NCBI GenBank assembly: GCA_016256075.1
Contig: SDVU01000410.1
Coordinates: forward strand, 1-13,702
Source: Dictyocoela muelleri
Taxonomy: Eukaryota; Microsporidia
DNA length: 13,702 nt
Direction: 5' to 3'
A program made the position numbers and the translations under genes. Shown piece by piece: positions 1 to 8,739 of the stretch (the first letter of the stretch is position 1; every line of letters begins with the position of its first letter). The notes beneath the pieces are model-generated. The model searched no databases. It was not told the origin of the DNA and worked only from the letters and a program-made list of their open reading frames with translations.

Positions 1-2
1 TT

Positions 3-66
3 GGGAATATGGCATTTTGGGAATATGGCATTTTGAGAATATGGCATTTTGGGAATATGGCATTTT
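3..66. repeat. 16-bp tandem repeat, four units
   Basis: Four head-to-tail copies of GGGAATATGGCATTTT (starts 3, 19, 35, 51), the third with one substitution. The array abuts the low-coordinate end of the SINE-like element, which is that element's 3' end because it reads on the minus strand. SINEs often end in short tandem repeats, so it may be the tail, and it may continue beyond the window. An 83-codon open frame across it is a by-product of the repeat. Confidence 0.9.
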
Positions 67-401
67 GGCTTACAACCGTATACACGATATTCGTTTTATC
101 AATGACTCAGCAGGATCGAGCATTTTTCGGCAACTTCGTGATTAATAAATTCACTATTTACAGCCAGGTAGCGTCACCGCTCCTACCCCCGCATCTTAGA
201 GGAACCCTTCTGCTTCTTTGTCATATTATACCAAGTCTCTATCAGCTATACTATCACTAATCAATTGTATAATTACTTTTAAAGTATTTTGGCTGCTTAA
301 TACCAATTTTCCCTTTTATTTATTAAAGTGACGTTAGCGGGATTCGAACCCGATACTTGAGGGATCAACCCCAAAGTGTTTACCACTGCGCTATCGGGCC
401 C
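67..401 (-). mobile_element. tRNA-derived SINE-like element, copy 1
   Basis: Reading on the minus strand, the element starts near 401 with a tRNA-like head (about 401-331). The head has an A box TAGCGCAGTGG (393-383) and a B box GGTTCGAATCC (350-340), 43 nt apart as in a tRNA gene. The acceptor and D stems pair poorly, so it is unlikely to be a working tRNA. A tRNA-unrelated body follows, ending near 78 in a block (78-116) that matches 34 of 39 bases with 11347-11385. The body also aligns over most of its length with copy 2 in the same order and orientation, for example around the shared TATAGCTGAT/TATAGCCGAT and the motif before TTTAATAAATA. Such heads are normally transcribed by RNA polymerase III and mobilised by a LINE reverse transcriptase; no LINE is visible here. 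The boundaries are estimates. Copy 1 keeps better promoter boxes than copy 2 and looks younger. Confidence 0.7.
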
Positions 402-567
402 AAGTTTTGGTACTTTTCTAAATATCAATTGTGCGAAATAAAAATCTTTGAGTTTAATTTAGTAATAGCATCTTAAATGAAGTATATGAAGACATTTCAA
501 AGAAAATCTTAACATATTCTGCATTTACGTTTTTTGTACTACATTTGGTTTAGCTAAAAATTTTGAT
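402..567. other. AT-rich spacer
   Basis: No gene, repeat or start signal is visible between the SINE-like element and the fold-back element that follows. Confidence 0.6.
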
Positions 568-812
568 CTGTTCTAATATAAATTAGCACATTTTTAATAA
601 TAAAATTTTTCTATATATAAAATGGTAAATTTTAATGACATGTAAAATGATCTTAAAATTCCCTAAATGTAAGTTTTCAGTATTATTTTTCATTATTATA
701 CAAAAAAACTTACATTATTAGAATTTTAGATCATATATACGTCATTTAATTTTATTATTTTATATATAGATAAATTTTATTATTAAAAATGTGCTACTTT
801 ATATTAGAACAG
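568..812. repeat. Fold-back MITE-like inverted repeat
   Basis: Two long arms in inverted orientation, each roughly 110 bp. The left arm starts CTGTTCTAATATAAA at 568 and the right arm ends with its complement at 812. The arms match with scattered substitutions through the outer 60 bp (AGCACATTTTTAATAATAAA is identical in both) and more loosely toward the centre, around the ATGTAAGTTTT segments. There is no coding capacity. The size and almost wholly palindromic layout fit a MITE-type element without its own transposase. No convincing target-site duplication was seen in the flanks, so the superfamily cannot be assigned. Confidence 0.75.
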
Positions 813-2350
813 TACCATGGTTTTTATTTATATTTTCTGAATCATTTTCCATAAATATACAAATCAATGACGCTAAATAATATAATATATCACCAATAAT
901 CCAGTATAATTAAAAAAGCTACGCTGGATTTTCAAAATGTATCATTATAAAACCAATTTTTAGAATTTTTTAAGATGTGAAATGCGTTATTTATTACAAA
1001 AATTAGAAAAAAAATTAATTAACACCACTAATAAGATTTAAAAAAAATTGCGTAAGAAATTTTAACAACTTCAAGATATCATCTAAAACGAAATTTTAAA
1101 AAATATCAATTTACTAGTGCACGTACTATTATATATTACGACAATTACAAAACCACTGTGTCTTATAATTTTTTCCTTTAACTATTGCTTTTTTCTGCAT
1201 TCATTTTTTTTCTAAACCAAGCATAAAATAATGATTCTCTCATTGATATGGGGTGTAGGCTCATGGTGGTATTTATTTTTGTTTTTTTTTTTAAAAATTA
1301 AAAATTTGCGGTTTAATTTATAAAGTTTACTTTAAACTAAATAAGCGTTTAGATTTTCTGTTTATAAAAATAAGAAAATGTTTTTTAATATAAAAAATTC
1401 CTCGAAATTTTACAAAACGTATGAAGTCTTTTCGATATATTACATATAATTAAATTCTAGCTATAAAATAACTAGTAAATATAAGAAAGGTTTTTAAGAA
1501 AGGCATCAATATTTTATTTAGAAACTAGAAACGGGTTTCTAAATTATAAAAAAATGATGTTTTAGCCAAAACAAAGGTAGGCTCGAATTGCAAGTTTTAT
1601 GAGGAGTAAATTAAGTTATGAAACTAATATATTTCAGTATAAAATGTTAAGAAGTTTTTTTTATTTTTATCTTTATTATTCAGATTTACAGACGAATTGT
1701 GTATGTAGAATAAATTATATTATCAATAATAAAATTTTATGACCAGATAGCATGTTATAAACACCCAGCTTTAGTTTTGATATTTTGCTTTGAGTTCTTT
1801 TTGTGACAATTAAATAAAAAATCAAAAATGAATTTAAGTAATCCATTTGCTACACAATATATAATATACGATTTAGCGGTGTTGGTATATTTGCAAATGC
1901 ATGTTCATATAAATGATTATGAGACATAAGTTTAAATCTCTTCGATTTGTATAAGAACAATAACAAATCCTATAGAAAATAGCAGTATATTTGGAAAAAA
2001 TTCATAAATAACAAAAATTTCTTTGATCTACTAAGCCATAGATATAACGAAAGTCGCATTTACTCTCTAACTTTTAATTAACTTGTTAGTAAAGTAATAC
2101 TAATCTATTATGAACTAAATTTCGCAATCAAGTATGTAAGAAAACTCTCAAATTCGCTATTGAATATGCTGAATGGCCTTCTTTTAAATTTACAAAAGTT
2201 TTTTAAAATTTATTTTTTATTTAGTGTGAAATAAATAAGATATAAAACATTGCTGTTTTCAAATTGTTTGTTTTAAAATTATAAAACTTCAAATTAAAAA
2301 TATCAAATTTTTATCATAATAAATGAAATATTTTGAAAAAAAAATTTAAC
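813..2350. other. AT-rich spacer without a recognisable gene
   Basis: About 1.5 kb of very AT-rich DNA. All frames are short and none has a C-run before an ATG. Only small hairpins are visible, such as an imperfect AATCCAG/CTGGATT pair near 898-930 and TTTAGAAAC/GTTTCTAAA near 1517-1543. Nothing resembling an RNA gene was found. Confidence 0.5.
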
Positions 2351-2357
2351 ACCCCCA

Positions 2358-3574
2358 ATGAAAAAATTGTCGTTTTTAAATCCAGATGATTATAAAATCA
2401 TACTAGAATATCTTACGAAAAATTGTTTACCTGAAAATATGAGTAGATATTCTAAAAAATTACAAAAAAAAAGAACAAAAAATCTTGAATTATCAGGGAA
2501 TACACTTTTATACCTAGACAAAGATGGTTCAAAAAAAGAAGTTCTTTTAAGTTTTTTCAAGGAAGAAATGAAAAGGAAATTAACTATTTTACACCTAGAT
2601 GGCCATATGGGACAAGAAAAATTTTATAAAAAGGTTATTAAAGGTATATAGGTGTTTCTAGAGAAGATCCTATTTCTATTATTAAAAATTGCCAAATTTG
2701 TAGAGAGTTTAAACCGCTTAAAACGAAACCGGCTTTTATTCCTCTTTTGTTTAGTCGACCCTGGGAGCATATACAAATAGATGCAATCGATCTTCGTGCT
2801 TATGCTTCTTTTAATGAAGGTTATAATTGGATACTGACTGTGATTGATTGTTATTCCAAGTTTGCATTTGCATTTAAATTGATTACAAAGTCCGCAACTG
2901 AGGTGAGGTATATAACGAATTAAATAATTTATTTCTACAAGAAGTATTTATAGAGACTGTTCATTCAGATAATGGAAAGGAATTTAAAAATAATTTAATT
3001 GAAGAATTTTTATCTTCAAATAATGTTAATATGGTTCATGGGCGTGTAATGCACACGCAAACTCAGGGTTGTGTTGAAAGATTCAATAAAACAATAACTC
3101 AGAAAATTTCATTAATGATAAGTGAATCTGATGAAAAAAAATGGATAAATATGTTAAAAAAATGTGTTTTTATTTACAACAACGAATGGCACCGAGCAAT
3201 AAATGCAAAGCCTTTTTTTATTTTCAGGGGAATGACTGGAGAAAGATTAACAAAAACTGATATATCCATTCAAATTTATGAAGATTCGATACCAGAGCCT
3301 GTTGAAATCCCGAAAGTCGATGAATCATACAGGGAAAAATATATAAAATCATCATTATCGTCTAATTACTTGATAAAATATAAAAAAGGAGACGAAGTTT
3401 TCATTTTAAAGGATTTCGAAATAACATAAAGACCAAGAAAAAAAATTTGAAAAAATGACAAGTGATGGATATGGTGTTGTTGTTGTTGTGTTAGAAAAAA
3501 ATTTTTACATTATAAATGTTGATGAACAGCTCAAAAAAATACATGCTAGCAGACTCATTTATAACAATAAATAA
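2358..3574 (+). mobile_element. Fossil Ty3/gypsy-type integrase region
   Basis: A decayed copy of a retroelement-type integrase. The parts appear in the usual order: an N-terminal stretch with an HHCC zinc-binding region, a DDE integrase core, and a C-terminal SH3-like end rich in V and I that closes at 3574. It is broken, with about two or more breaks in reading frame. The start has a run of five C's two bases before ATG (2352-2356), the microsporidian start signal, so it was probably expressed as a host-style gene. No reverse transcriptase, gag, protease or flanking LTR was seen within the window. It could be the remnant of an LTR retrotransposon, or of a stand-alone integrase lineage such as Ginger or KRBA2-like genes. 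The decay is moderate, suggesting neither very recent nor very ancient insertion. Family confidence is high for integrase, low for the parent element. Confidence 0.8.
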
Positions 3575-5156
3575 AATTTTTCGTTTATCAATTCTTCGAA
3601 AACTTTCAATATAAACAAAATTTTTACAAAAAAATAATAATTTTTCCTATTTTTCATATCTAATGATTTACTTTCATATAATAAAAGATTTAAAATTGTT
3701 ATTGCTTATTTTTTATGTTAATAAGAGATTTTCCATTTTTCATAAGTTTAAAAATAATTTTTCATTATATTTTAATCTTATCAATTTATAAACCGTTAAT
3801 TCAAACACAATATCAACATTTTTTGCTATATGTATGTTCAATCGACTCATCAAAAATATTTTTTTACAAGATAGTTTTATTTTCAAATATAGCTCAAGGC
3901 TCTTAAGTTTTTAGATGTTTTGTATTTATTGTGCAAATTTTTTTATTCTATCTATTAAAAGAATAAGTAAAGTTCTAAGAAATTTGAAAATATTTAACAA
4001 ATTGCTCTTATTCTTGTAAAAAAATAATTATGCACATATAGAACAATAAATGAAATTATTTTTTATTACGCAATTCTCAGCAATATTTCTTATTTATTTT
4101 CAATTTAAATTTAAAAAAGATGTTTACAAATTACTAAAAGTAGTATTATATTAAGAATTCTATTTTCAGAAAGCTCTTATTAAAAATATGTTTTAAAAAC
4201 ATTTAATATTTGAATTTTATTTTTAATCAATATAATAAAATATTGATATTTAGCAAGTGATAATAAATGTTATTTTTTTATATTAATATACAAAAAAAAA
4301 CTTTTATTAAACTTTAGATTTTTTAAATTAAATCCTATAAGCACGATATTTTGGCAATTTCACCTCTCTGAAATATTTTTAAAATTTACTTTTACATAAA
4401 CTATCTTCTTTGCTTAAAATATTAAATGCCCTTTGTATTTATCCAGAAATTCTAAAGTTTTGGGTATTTTATTGATCGCTCTCAGATTTTTCAATAAATG
4501 AATACAATAATTCATAAGACCATTATTTATCTAATCTCTTTCATTGAATATTTAATTGAGAAACAAAAAGCTGGAAAATTAACACTATATTTATTTTTTG
4601 ATACTAAATAATTTATAAAGATTAAAAAGGTGTAAAGTAATGCATATACAACAATTCCAATTTTACGATAATTTTTTTTATACATTTTCAAATTAAAATA
4701 AAATTTTGAGCATTGTTTTTCTATAAGATTAATGCCGGATTTATGTTTTTAATGTTTTATTTTTGATTTTAAGCATGCATTCATTTAGTATATGGATGTA
4801 TTGTTTTTATAAAAACATCATAAAATTCTATGCTAATTTAATTTCAAAAGAAAATGTGAATTTAAAAGTCTATAAAATCTAAATAAGATTTTTTTTAAAA
4901 AAACAAATTAATTCCCTGTCTTGGAATTTAAAATATCTAAGTTTTTAATCTTTTAATTTTTTACTCTACCTTTCCCCCATAATTGTTTGTTCATACATTT
5001 ATCTCCTAAAATCGGGGGGAAACCCCTCCGAAAAAAAGTATAAAAGAAATTTTTGTGCCATACCCTTATAAATTTTTGACGCAATTAAGAGGTGTGACTT
5101 TTCATTTATTTTATGAAGTCATAATATAAATATAATTTATTGAAAAATAAGTAGGT
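3575..5156. other. AT-rich spacer
   Basis: No supported gene. A 63-codon open frame at 3715-3906 has no C-run before its ATG, and its F/I/L/Y-rich composition is what AT-rich noncoding DNA yields. A GC-rich hairpin-like patch lies at 5012-5031 (CGGGGGG then CCCCTCCG), otherwise only homopolymer-rich spacer is seen. Confidence 0.5.
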
Positions 5157-5159
5157 GCC

Positions 5160-5186
5160 GATCTGGCGTGGGATATGATCTGGCGT
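5160..5186. repeat. Short direct repeat GATCTGGCGT
   Basis: The ten bases GATCTGGCGT occur at 5160-5169 and 5177-5186, 17 bp apart, in a GC-richer patch within very AT-rich DNA. It may be the remnant of an element; no function is evident. Confidence 0.6.
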
Positions 5187-5303
5187 TCGACAATTCTTAT
5201 CAAATTGAATTTTATAATTATTAAAGAAATATTAAAGCTATATTTCAACTAACATATTTACTAATTTTTTTATTTTTATTAATTAATTTATTAATAAAAT
5301 TTG

Positions 5304-5328
5304 TCAAAGGTAGCTACCTTACCTTTGG
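5304..5328. repeat. Small nested palindrome
   Basis: CAAAGGTA and TACCTTTG flank an inner perfect palindrome AGGTAGCTACCT. It is a compact cruciform-capable site in spacer DNA with no gene nearby. Confidence 0.5.
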
Positions 5329-5633
5329 TCCACTTACACTAGAAGACCCACTCTTTTTATAGTAACAATTTATTTAATACATATAATTTTGTTATTCTTA
5401 AAAGTATTCCACTTTAATATTAAGTTATTAAAGATAAACTCTTAACATAACTCGAATCTACTCTCAATCTTTTAATTTTTCCTCTAATAATTTGAGACTA
5501 TATTTAATTTTCATTATTAAAAAAAACTATATATATATATGTATAATTATATTAAAAAATATAATTTTAGTTTTCATAGTGCAGGTATTTGTAGAATATG
5601 ATTTAGTTTGCAGTACTGGTTCATTTCATTGGT

Positions 5634-5700
5634 GACATTTTTAATAAAAATAAAAATGTCGCTTCAAGCGCATATGTCGCGCTCTTGGTGCGCGACATAT
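5634..5700. repeat. Three consecutive hairpins
   Basis: Three inverted repeats follow one another with almost no gap: GACATTTTT/AAAAATGTC (5634-5642 and 5652-5660), GCTT/AAGC (5661-5669), and ATATGTCGCGC/GCGCGACATAT (5672-5682 and 5690-5700, a perfect 11-bp stem with a 7-nt loop). The word GTCGC recurs at the end of the first stem and in the third. The patch is much more GC-rich than its surroundings. It could be a structured RNA or the end of a decayed element; no gene sits next to it. Confidence 0.6.
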
Positions 5701-6403
5701 AAAATAACAAATTTGATATTAATTAAATAATAAAGGTCATCATTTTTACATTTTTTCACATCCATAAATTTAAATTGCTTTTGAGAGACGAATTGTCACT
5801 TAACCATTTGTTTTAAGTCTATAACTTAAGCCTGTTCCACAATTACTCTATTATTTTAGAGGTGAGTGATTTCTCTGATTTTAAAAGTTAATAGTATAAT
5901 AATTATTTAAAAATGTCTTTTTATATTACAAAATTTTTGAGTGAATCCAATTTAGAAATTGAGTAACTAAAATTAGTAAAAAATAAGTAAATACTGAGTA
6001 AAAAATAAGAAGTCTCTCTCCCAATGTAATTTTAAAGTCTGAAAATAATTTATTCTTTAGAATTAAAACGTATTAATAAAATTCGGAGAGATCACAGATA
6101 AGAAAGCTAGAATGTAACATCGTGTGTTTTTTATAATTAACATAAATCTATTGCGCCAATTTAAATACGTGATTTCACGCATAAATCATCGATATTTTAT
6201 AAATTCATACGATATTGATCTAGAATTCATTTTTTGAGCGAATATTCAAGTTTTTATATTAATCAAAAAGGGACGGTTTTTTCTCATTAGGAATTGGACC
6301 GTCTAGATCCAAAACATTTCATGATCATTTAAATGTTTTTATGTTATTCCAAAATTATAAAAACATAAAAAATATCAAGGTTATTTAAGATTATACTTAA
6401 TTA
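5701..6403. other. AT-rich spacer before the transposon cluster
   Basis: No gene is supported. Short inverted repeats occur, for example GACGGT/ACCGTC at 6272-6303 and ATGTTTTTAT/ATAAAAACAT near 6335-6367, but none is long enough to name. Confidence 0.5.
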
Positions 6404-6416
6404 AAACGATTTTGCT

Positions 6417-6717
6417 CAAAGTGCGAATAACCTCCCACATTTGAAGGTCTTTTTTTTTTTATTTCTCACCCCTGTTTTAAATGTCGGAGCGTAGAAAATA
6501 TATTTAAAAAATAAGCAAAATCATCAACAAAAAGATACAATTACCAACAAAAACATCACACAACTTCAGGGTGTGGTGTTTCTGTTCGTAATTGTATCTT
6601 TTTGTTAATGATTTCGCTTATTTTTTAAATATATTTTCTACGCGCCGACATTTAAAACAGGGGTGAGAAATAAAAAAAAATAAAGACCCTCAAATGTGGG
6701 AGGTTATTCGCACTTTG
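6417..6717. repeat. ~300-bp near-perfect palindrome, copy 1
   Basis: The left arm (6417-6561) and right arm (about 6571-6717) are inverted copies of about 145 bp, differing by a few substitutions and a small length change in an A/T run, with a loop of only about 9 nt. The outermost bases are CAAAGTGCGAATAACCTCCC and its complement. It has no coding capacity. The high arm identity suggests recent origin or arm-to-arm correction. A transcript would fold into one long double-stranded hairpin. Confidence 0.9.
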
Positions 6718-6860
6718 TGTCACAAAGTAAGCTCTATTGTTATAAATCAATTTTGGTTTAAGTAATAATCAAAATCTTAGGATAACATTTATTAAACTTA
6801 ATTTACCTTTTTAATTTTTTCTTTTCTTGACACTTTTACTACATTTTATTTTTAATAAAT
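6718..6860. other. Spacer between the two palindromes
   Basis: About 140 bp of AT-rich DNA unrelated to either arm. It opens with a small inverted repeat where ACTTTGTG meets CACAAAGT (6712-6728). It may be the original internal part of the composite element. Confidence 0.5.
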
Positions 6861-7141
6861 TCCCATTTGAGGGTTTTTATTTTTTAATTTGCCACCCCTA
6901 TTTTAAATGTCGAAGCATAAAAAATATATTTAAAAAATAAGCAAAATCATTAACAAAAAGATACAATTACCAACAAAAACATCACATAACTTCAGTGTGT
7001 GGTGTTTTTGTCTGTAATTGTATCTTTTTGTTTATTATTTCCCTTATTTTTTAAATATATTTTCTATGCGCCGACATTTAAAATAGGGGTGAGAAATTAA
7101 AAAATAAGTACCCTCAAATGTGGGAGGTTATTCGCACTTTG
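6861..7141. repeat. ~280-bp palindrome, copy 2
   Basis: The same family as the palindrome at 6417-6717 and in the same order. The right arm ends with the same GAGGTTATTCGCACTTTG sequence, while the left arm has lost or diverged in its outermost ~18 bases and begins near TCCCATTTGAGGG. The centre again reads AACTTCAG at the tip. It differs from copy 1 at scattered positions, so the two are diverged copies rather than a recent duplication. Confidence 0.85.
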
Positions 7142-7186
7142 AACCAAACGATTTTATATATATATTATATTTTTCTTTTTATTTTT

Positions 7187-7220
7187 GGGTCTAGGGTCTG
7201 AGACCGGGTTGAGCGCTTTT
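7187..7220. repeat. Merlin left terminal inverted repeat
   Basis: GGGTCTAGGGTCTGAGACCG and the following TTGAGCGCTTTT match the inverted right end at 8771-8804 with a few differences. It lies downstream of the transposase stop, and only about 30 bp separate it from the double-palindrome element. Confidence 0.85.
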
Positions 7221-7925
7221 GTAAATGAAGACCATCAAAAAATAAAAAAAAAAACAGTTTTTTATGAATTTTTTTTTGTAAGAAGAAAAGTAATAATTTT
7301 TATCAAAACTTCATGTAAACACTCAGATAAATGATATCTTAGATTTCTACTTCTCCATATGTACTCCTCAAAATAAATTTTCATAGCAAAACCGGTTATC
7401 TCTTTTCTGGTTCCAATGTCAGCTTTGAAAAGAGCCCATTCGCACTCGATGATATTTGTCTGACGTTCTTCCTTGTTTGTAAATCCTTCTTGATGATTTA
7501 CAGTTATATGTGTGCTCTGTATTCCTGCCACAGCATATGGATAAGAACGATGTCCATCTGTTTTAATTACTGATTTAGCAAAAATATTTTTCTGAAAAAA
7601 GTATAGAAAAGTTTCTTTTTTTCGGTTAGGTAGAATTTCTAGTACATATTCTCTTGTATTTTCTTCTATAGTTCTATTATCCAAGTCGCACATTTTAAGC
7701 CGTCATAAATTCCCGAAGGTGACTTAATAATATCCCCCTTTACGATGACACTTTCATCAACCTGTATTGGATGTTTTTCTTCCAATTTTATCTTGCTAGC
7801 AGCTTTATAATCTTCAAAATGGTTAAGATTTGTCGTTTGATCCTTTTAATAGTAGAAAGAGATACTGGTGTGTTCTTGATTAGATTGTATTCAAATTTTT
7901 TTCTAATCAATTATATATTATGAAT

Positions 7926-8439
7926 GGTGTCTTCCCGATAGTCAGAATTCCCGATAGTCAGAATTCCCGACAGTCAGAATTCCCGATAGTCAGAATTCCC
8001 GACAGTCAGAATTCCCGATAGTCAGAAAAAAAAATAAAATTTTAAGATATTGCTTTAAAATCCCCCATCGAAGATATCCTCTACAAAATTCTCCCTCCAT
8101 ATAAAAATGATTTTTTTAAATTTTTTTTTGGTCCCTTCCGATAATAAGAATTACCGATAGTCAGAATTCCCAATAGTCAGAAAAAATTCTTAGATCTTGC
8201 TTTAAAATCCCCCACCGAAGAGATATTTTTCCAATTTTTTCTTAACCTAAAAATCGTTTTTTTATTTTAGATCTTTTTAAAATGTAAAAAAAATATTATT
8301 TATGGAGAAAATAATTCGCAAAAAACCTATTCGATGTGGGAATTTTAAAGCAAGATCTAAAAATCTTTTTTCTGACTATTGGGAATTCTGACGATCGGGA
8401 ATTCTGACTATCGGGAATTCTGACTATCGCTACTGAACC
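7926..8439. mobile_element. Fold-back element with 16-bp subrepeats, inserted in the Merlin
   Basis: Flanked by the exact 9-bp direct repeat ATTATGAAT (7917-7925 and 8440-8448). The left end begins GGTGTCTTCCCGATAG and the right end, inverted, GGTTCAGTAGCGATAG. The left arm holds six copies of CCCGATAGTCAGAATT (starts 7934, 7950, 7966, 7982, 7998, 8014); the right arm holds about three inverted copies plus a variant CCCAATAG. A second left-like end starts at 8131 (GGTCCCTTCCGATAATAAG) and repeats the inner motif TTGCTTTAAAATCCCCCA, so there are two direct copies of the left half and one inverted. There is no coding capacity. The 9-bp duplication and tandemly built terminal repeats suit Mutator-like fold-back elements; mobilisation by a Merlin is an alternative. 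Confidence 0.8.
7934..8029. repeat. Six tandem 16-bp units CCCGATAGTCAGAATT
   Basis: Six contiguous units, two with C for T at the seventh base region (CCCGACAG). The same unit appears inverted at about 8379-8429, forming the stem of the fold-back element. Units carry an internal GAATTC at each junction. Confidence 0.9.
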
Positions 8440-8713
8440 ATTATGAATAGGTATTCAAAAAGGTAAATTTGAAATTGTCTGATTTTTAGCCCTTCGAATA
8501 ATGGCCTGCTTTTTTGCAAGAATTGTTAGAACATCTAGCCCCATGTTCAATCGAATAAGAGGGATCATGTTCAATATACATATTCGTAGAACATCTAGGA
8601 CAATTCATATATCCAACAAGTAACCCAATGAATTTAATAAAACCTATTGCTGCTTTATTTGTAAGGAAAATCGGCGATCTTGTATTCTTTGGTTCGTTTT
8701 GAAAATTCATTTT

Positions 8714-8717
8714 GGGG
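8714..8717 (-). promoter_or_regulatory. CCC-type start signal of the transposase
   Basis: On the minus strand CCCC lies three bases before the ATG at 8710-8708. Microsporidian genes typically carry such a C-run just upstream of the start codon, linked to transcription starting very close to it. Its presence shows that the transposon carried a host-compatible expression signal. Confidence 0.55.
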
Positions 8718-8739
8718 TTATAAATTTTTTTTTCCAGTT

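Larger units (their letters stand above)
6404..7155. mobile_element. Composite double-palindrome DNA element with 10-bp flanking repeat
   Basis: The ten bases AAACGATTTT occur at 6404-6413 and 7146-7155 and bracket a unit with matching inverted ends (TGCTCAAAGTGCGAATAACC on the left, the complement of GGTTCAAAGTGCGAATAACC on the right). Inside are two separate ~300-bp palindromes of the same family, at 6417-6717 and about 6861-7141, joined by roughly 140 bp of unrelated spacer. A 9-10 bp target duplication with G-starting inverted ends fits a non-autonomous element of the Mutator-like or Merlin-like type. No transposase is encoded. The outer flanking repeat implies that both palindromes inserted as one unit, or that the second palindrome arose inside the first element after insertion. 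Confidence 0.7.
7262..8710 (-). pseudogene. Merlin transposase, broken by insertion and frameshifts
   Basis: Family assignment rests on three segments read on the minus strand. The N-terminal piece (8710-8486, 74 codons) has a zinc ribbon C37-x2-C40 and C60-x4-C65. A middle piece (about 7925-7695) contains QVDES with the first catalytic Asp at 7756-7758. The last piece (7693-7262, 143 codons) has the second Asp in KTDGHRSY (codon 7556-7558), the Merlin/ISXO2-typical HITVNHQEGF, and the third acid in TNIIECEW (Glu codon 7445-7447). A whole family member would be roughly 270-300 residues. The gene is split by a ~514-bp fold-back insertion, a stop follows the zinc-ribbon piece, and the frame shifts near 7695 and again near 7850. 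The start is supported by CCCC three bases before the ATG. When active it would have cut and rejoined DNA at the 32-bp ends in the nucleus. Confidence 0.85.

Noticed and set aside
9-260. 83-codon open frame
   Set aside because: It spans the 16-bp tandem repeat and the SINE-like element on the opposite strand, and has no C-run before its ATG.
331-401. Functional tRNA gene
   Set aside because: The A and B boxes are good but the acceptor stem pairs at few positions, the D stem has two mismatches, and related sequence continues far past the tRNA in both copies.
3715-3906. 63-codon open frame with hydrophobic residues
   Set aside because: Composition is what AT-rich spacer gives by chance, and there is no start signal.
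5012-5038. GC-rich hairpin followed by an A-run, like a bacterial terminator
   Set aside because: The context is eukaryotic, the stem has a mismatch, and no gene ends nearby.
7934-8029. CRISPR-like array
   Set aside because: The 16-bp units are contiguous without spacers and recur inverted, as expected for fold-back terminal repeats.
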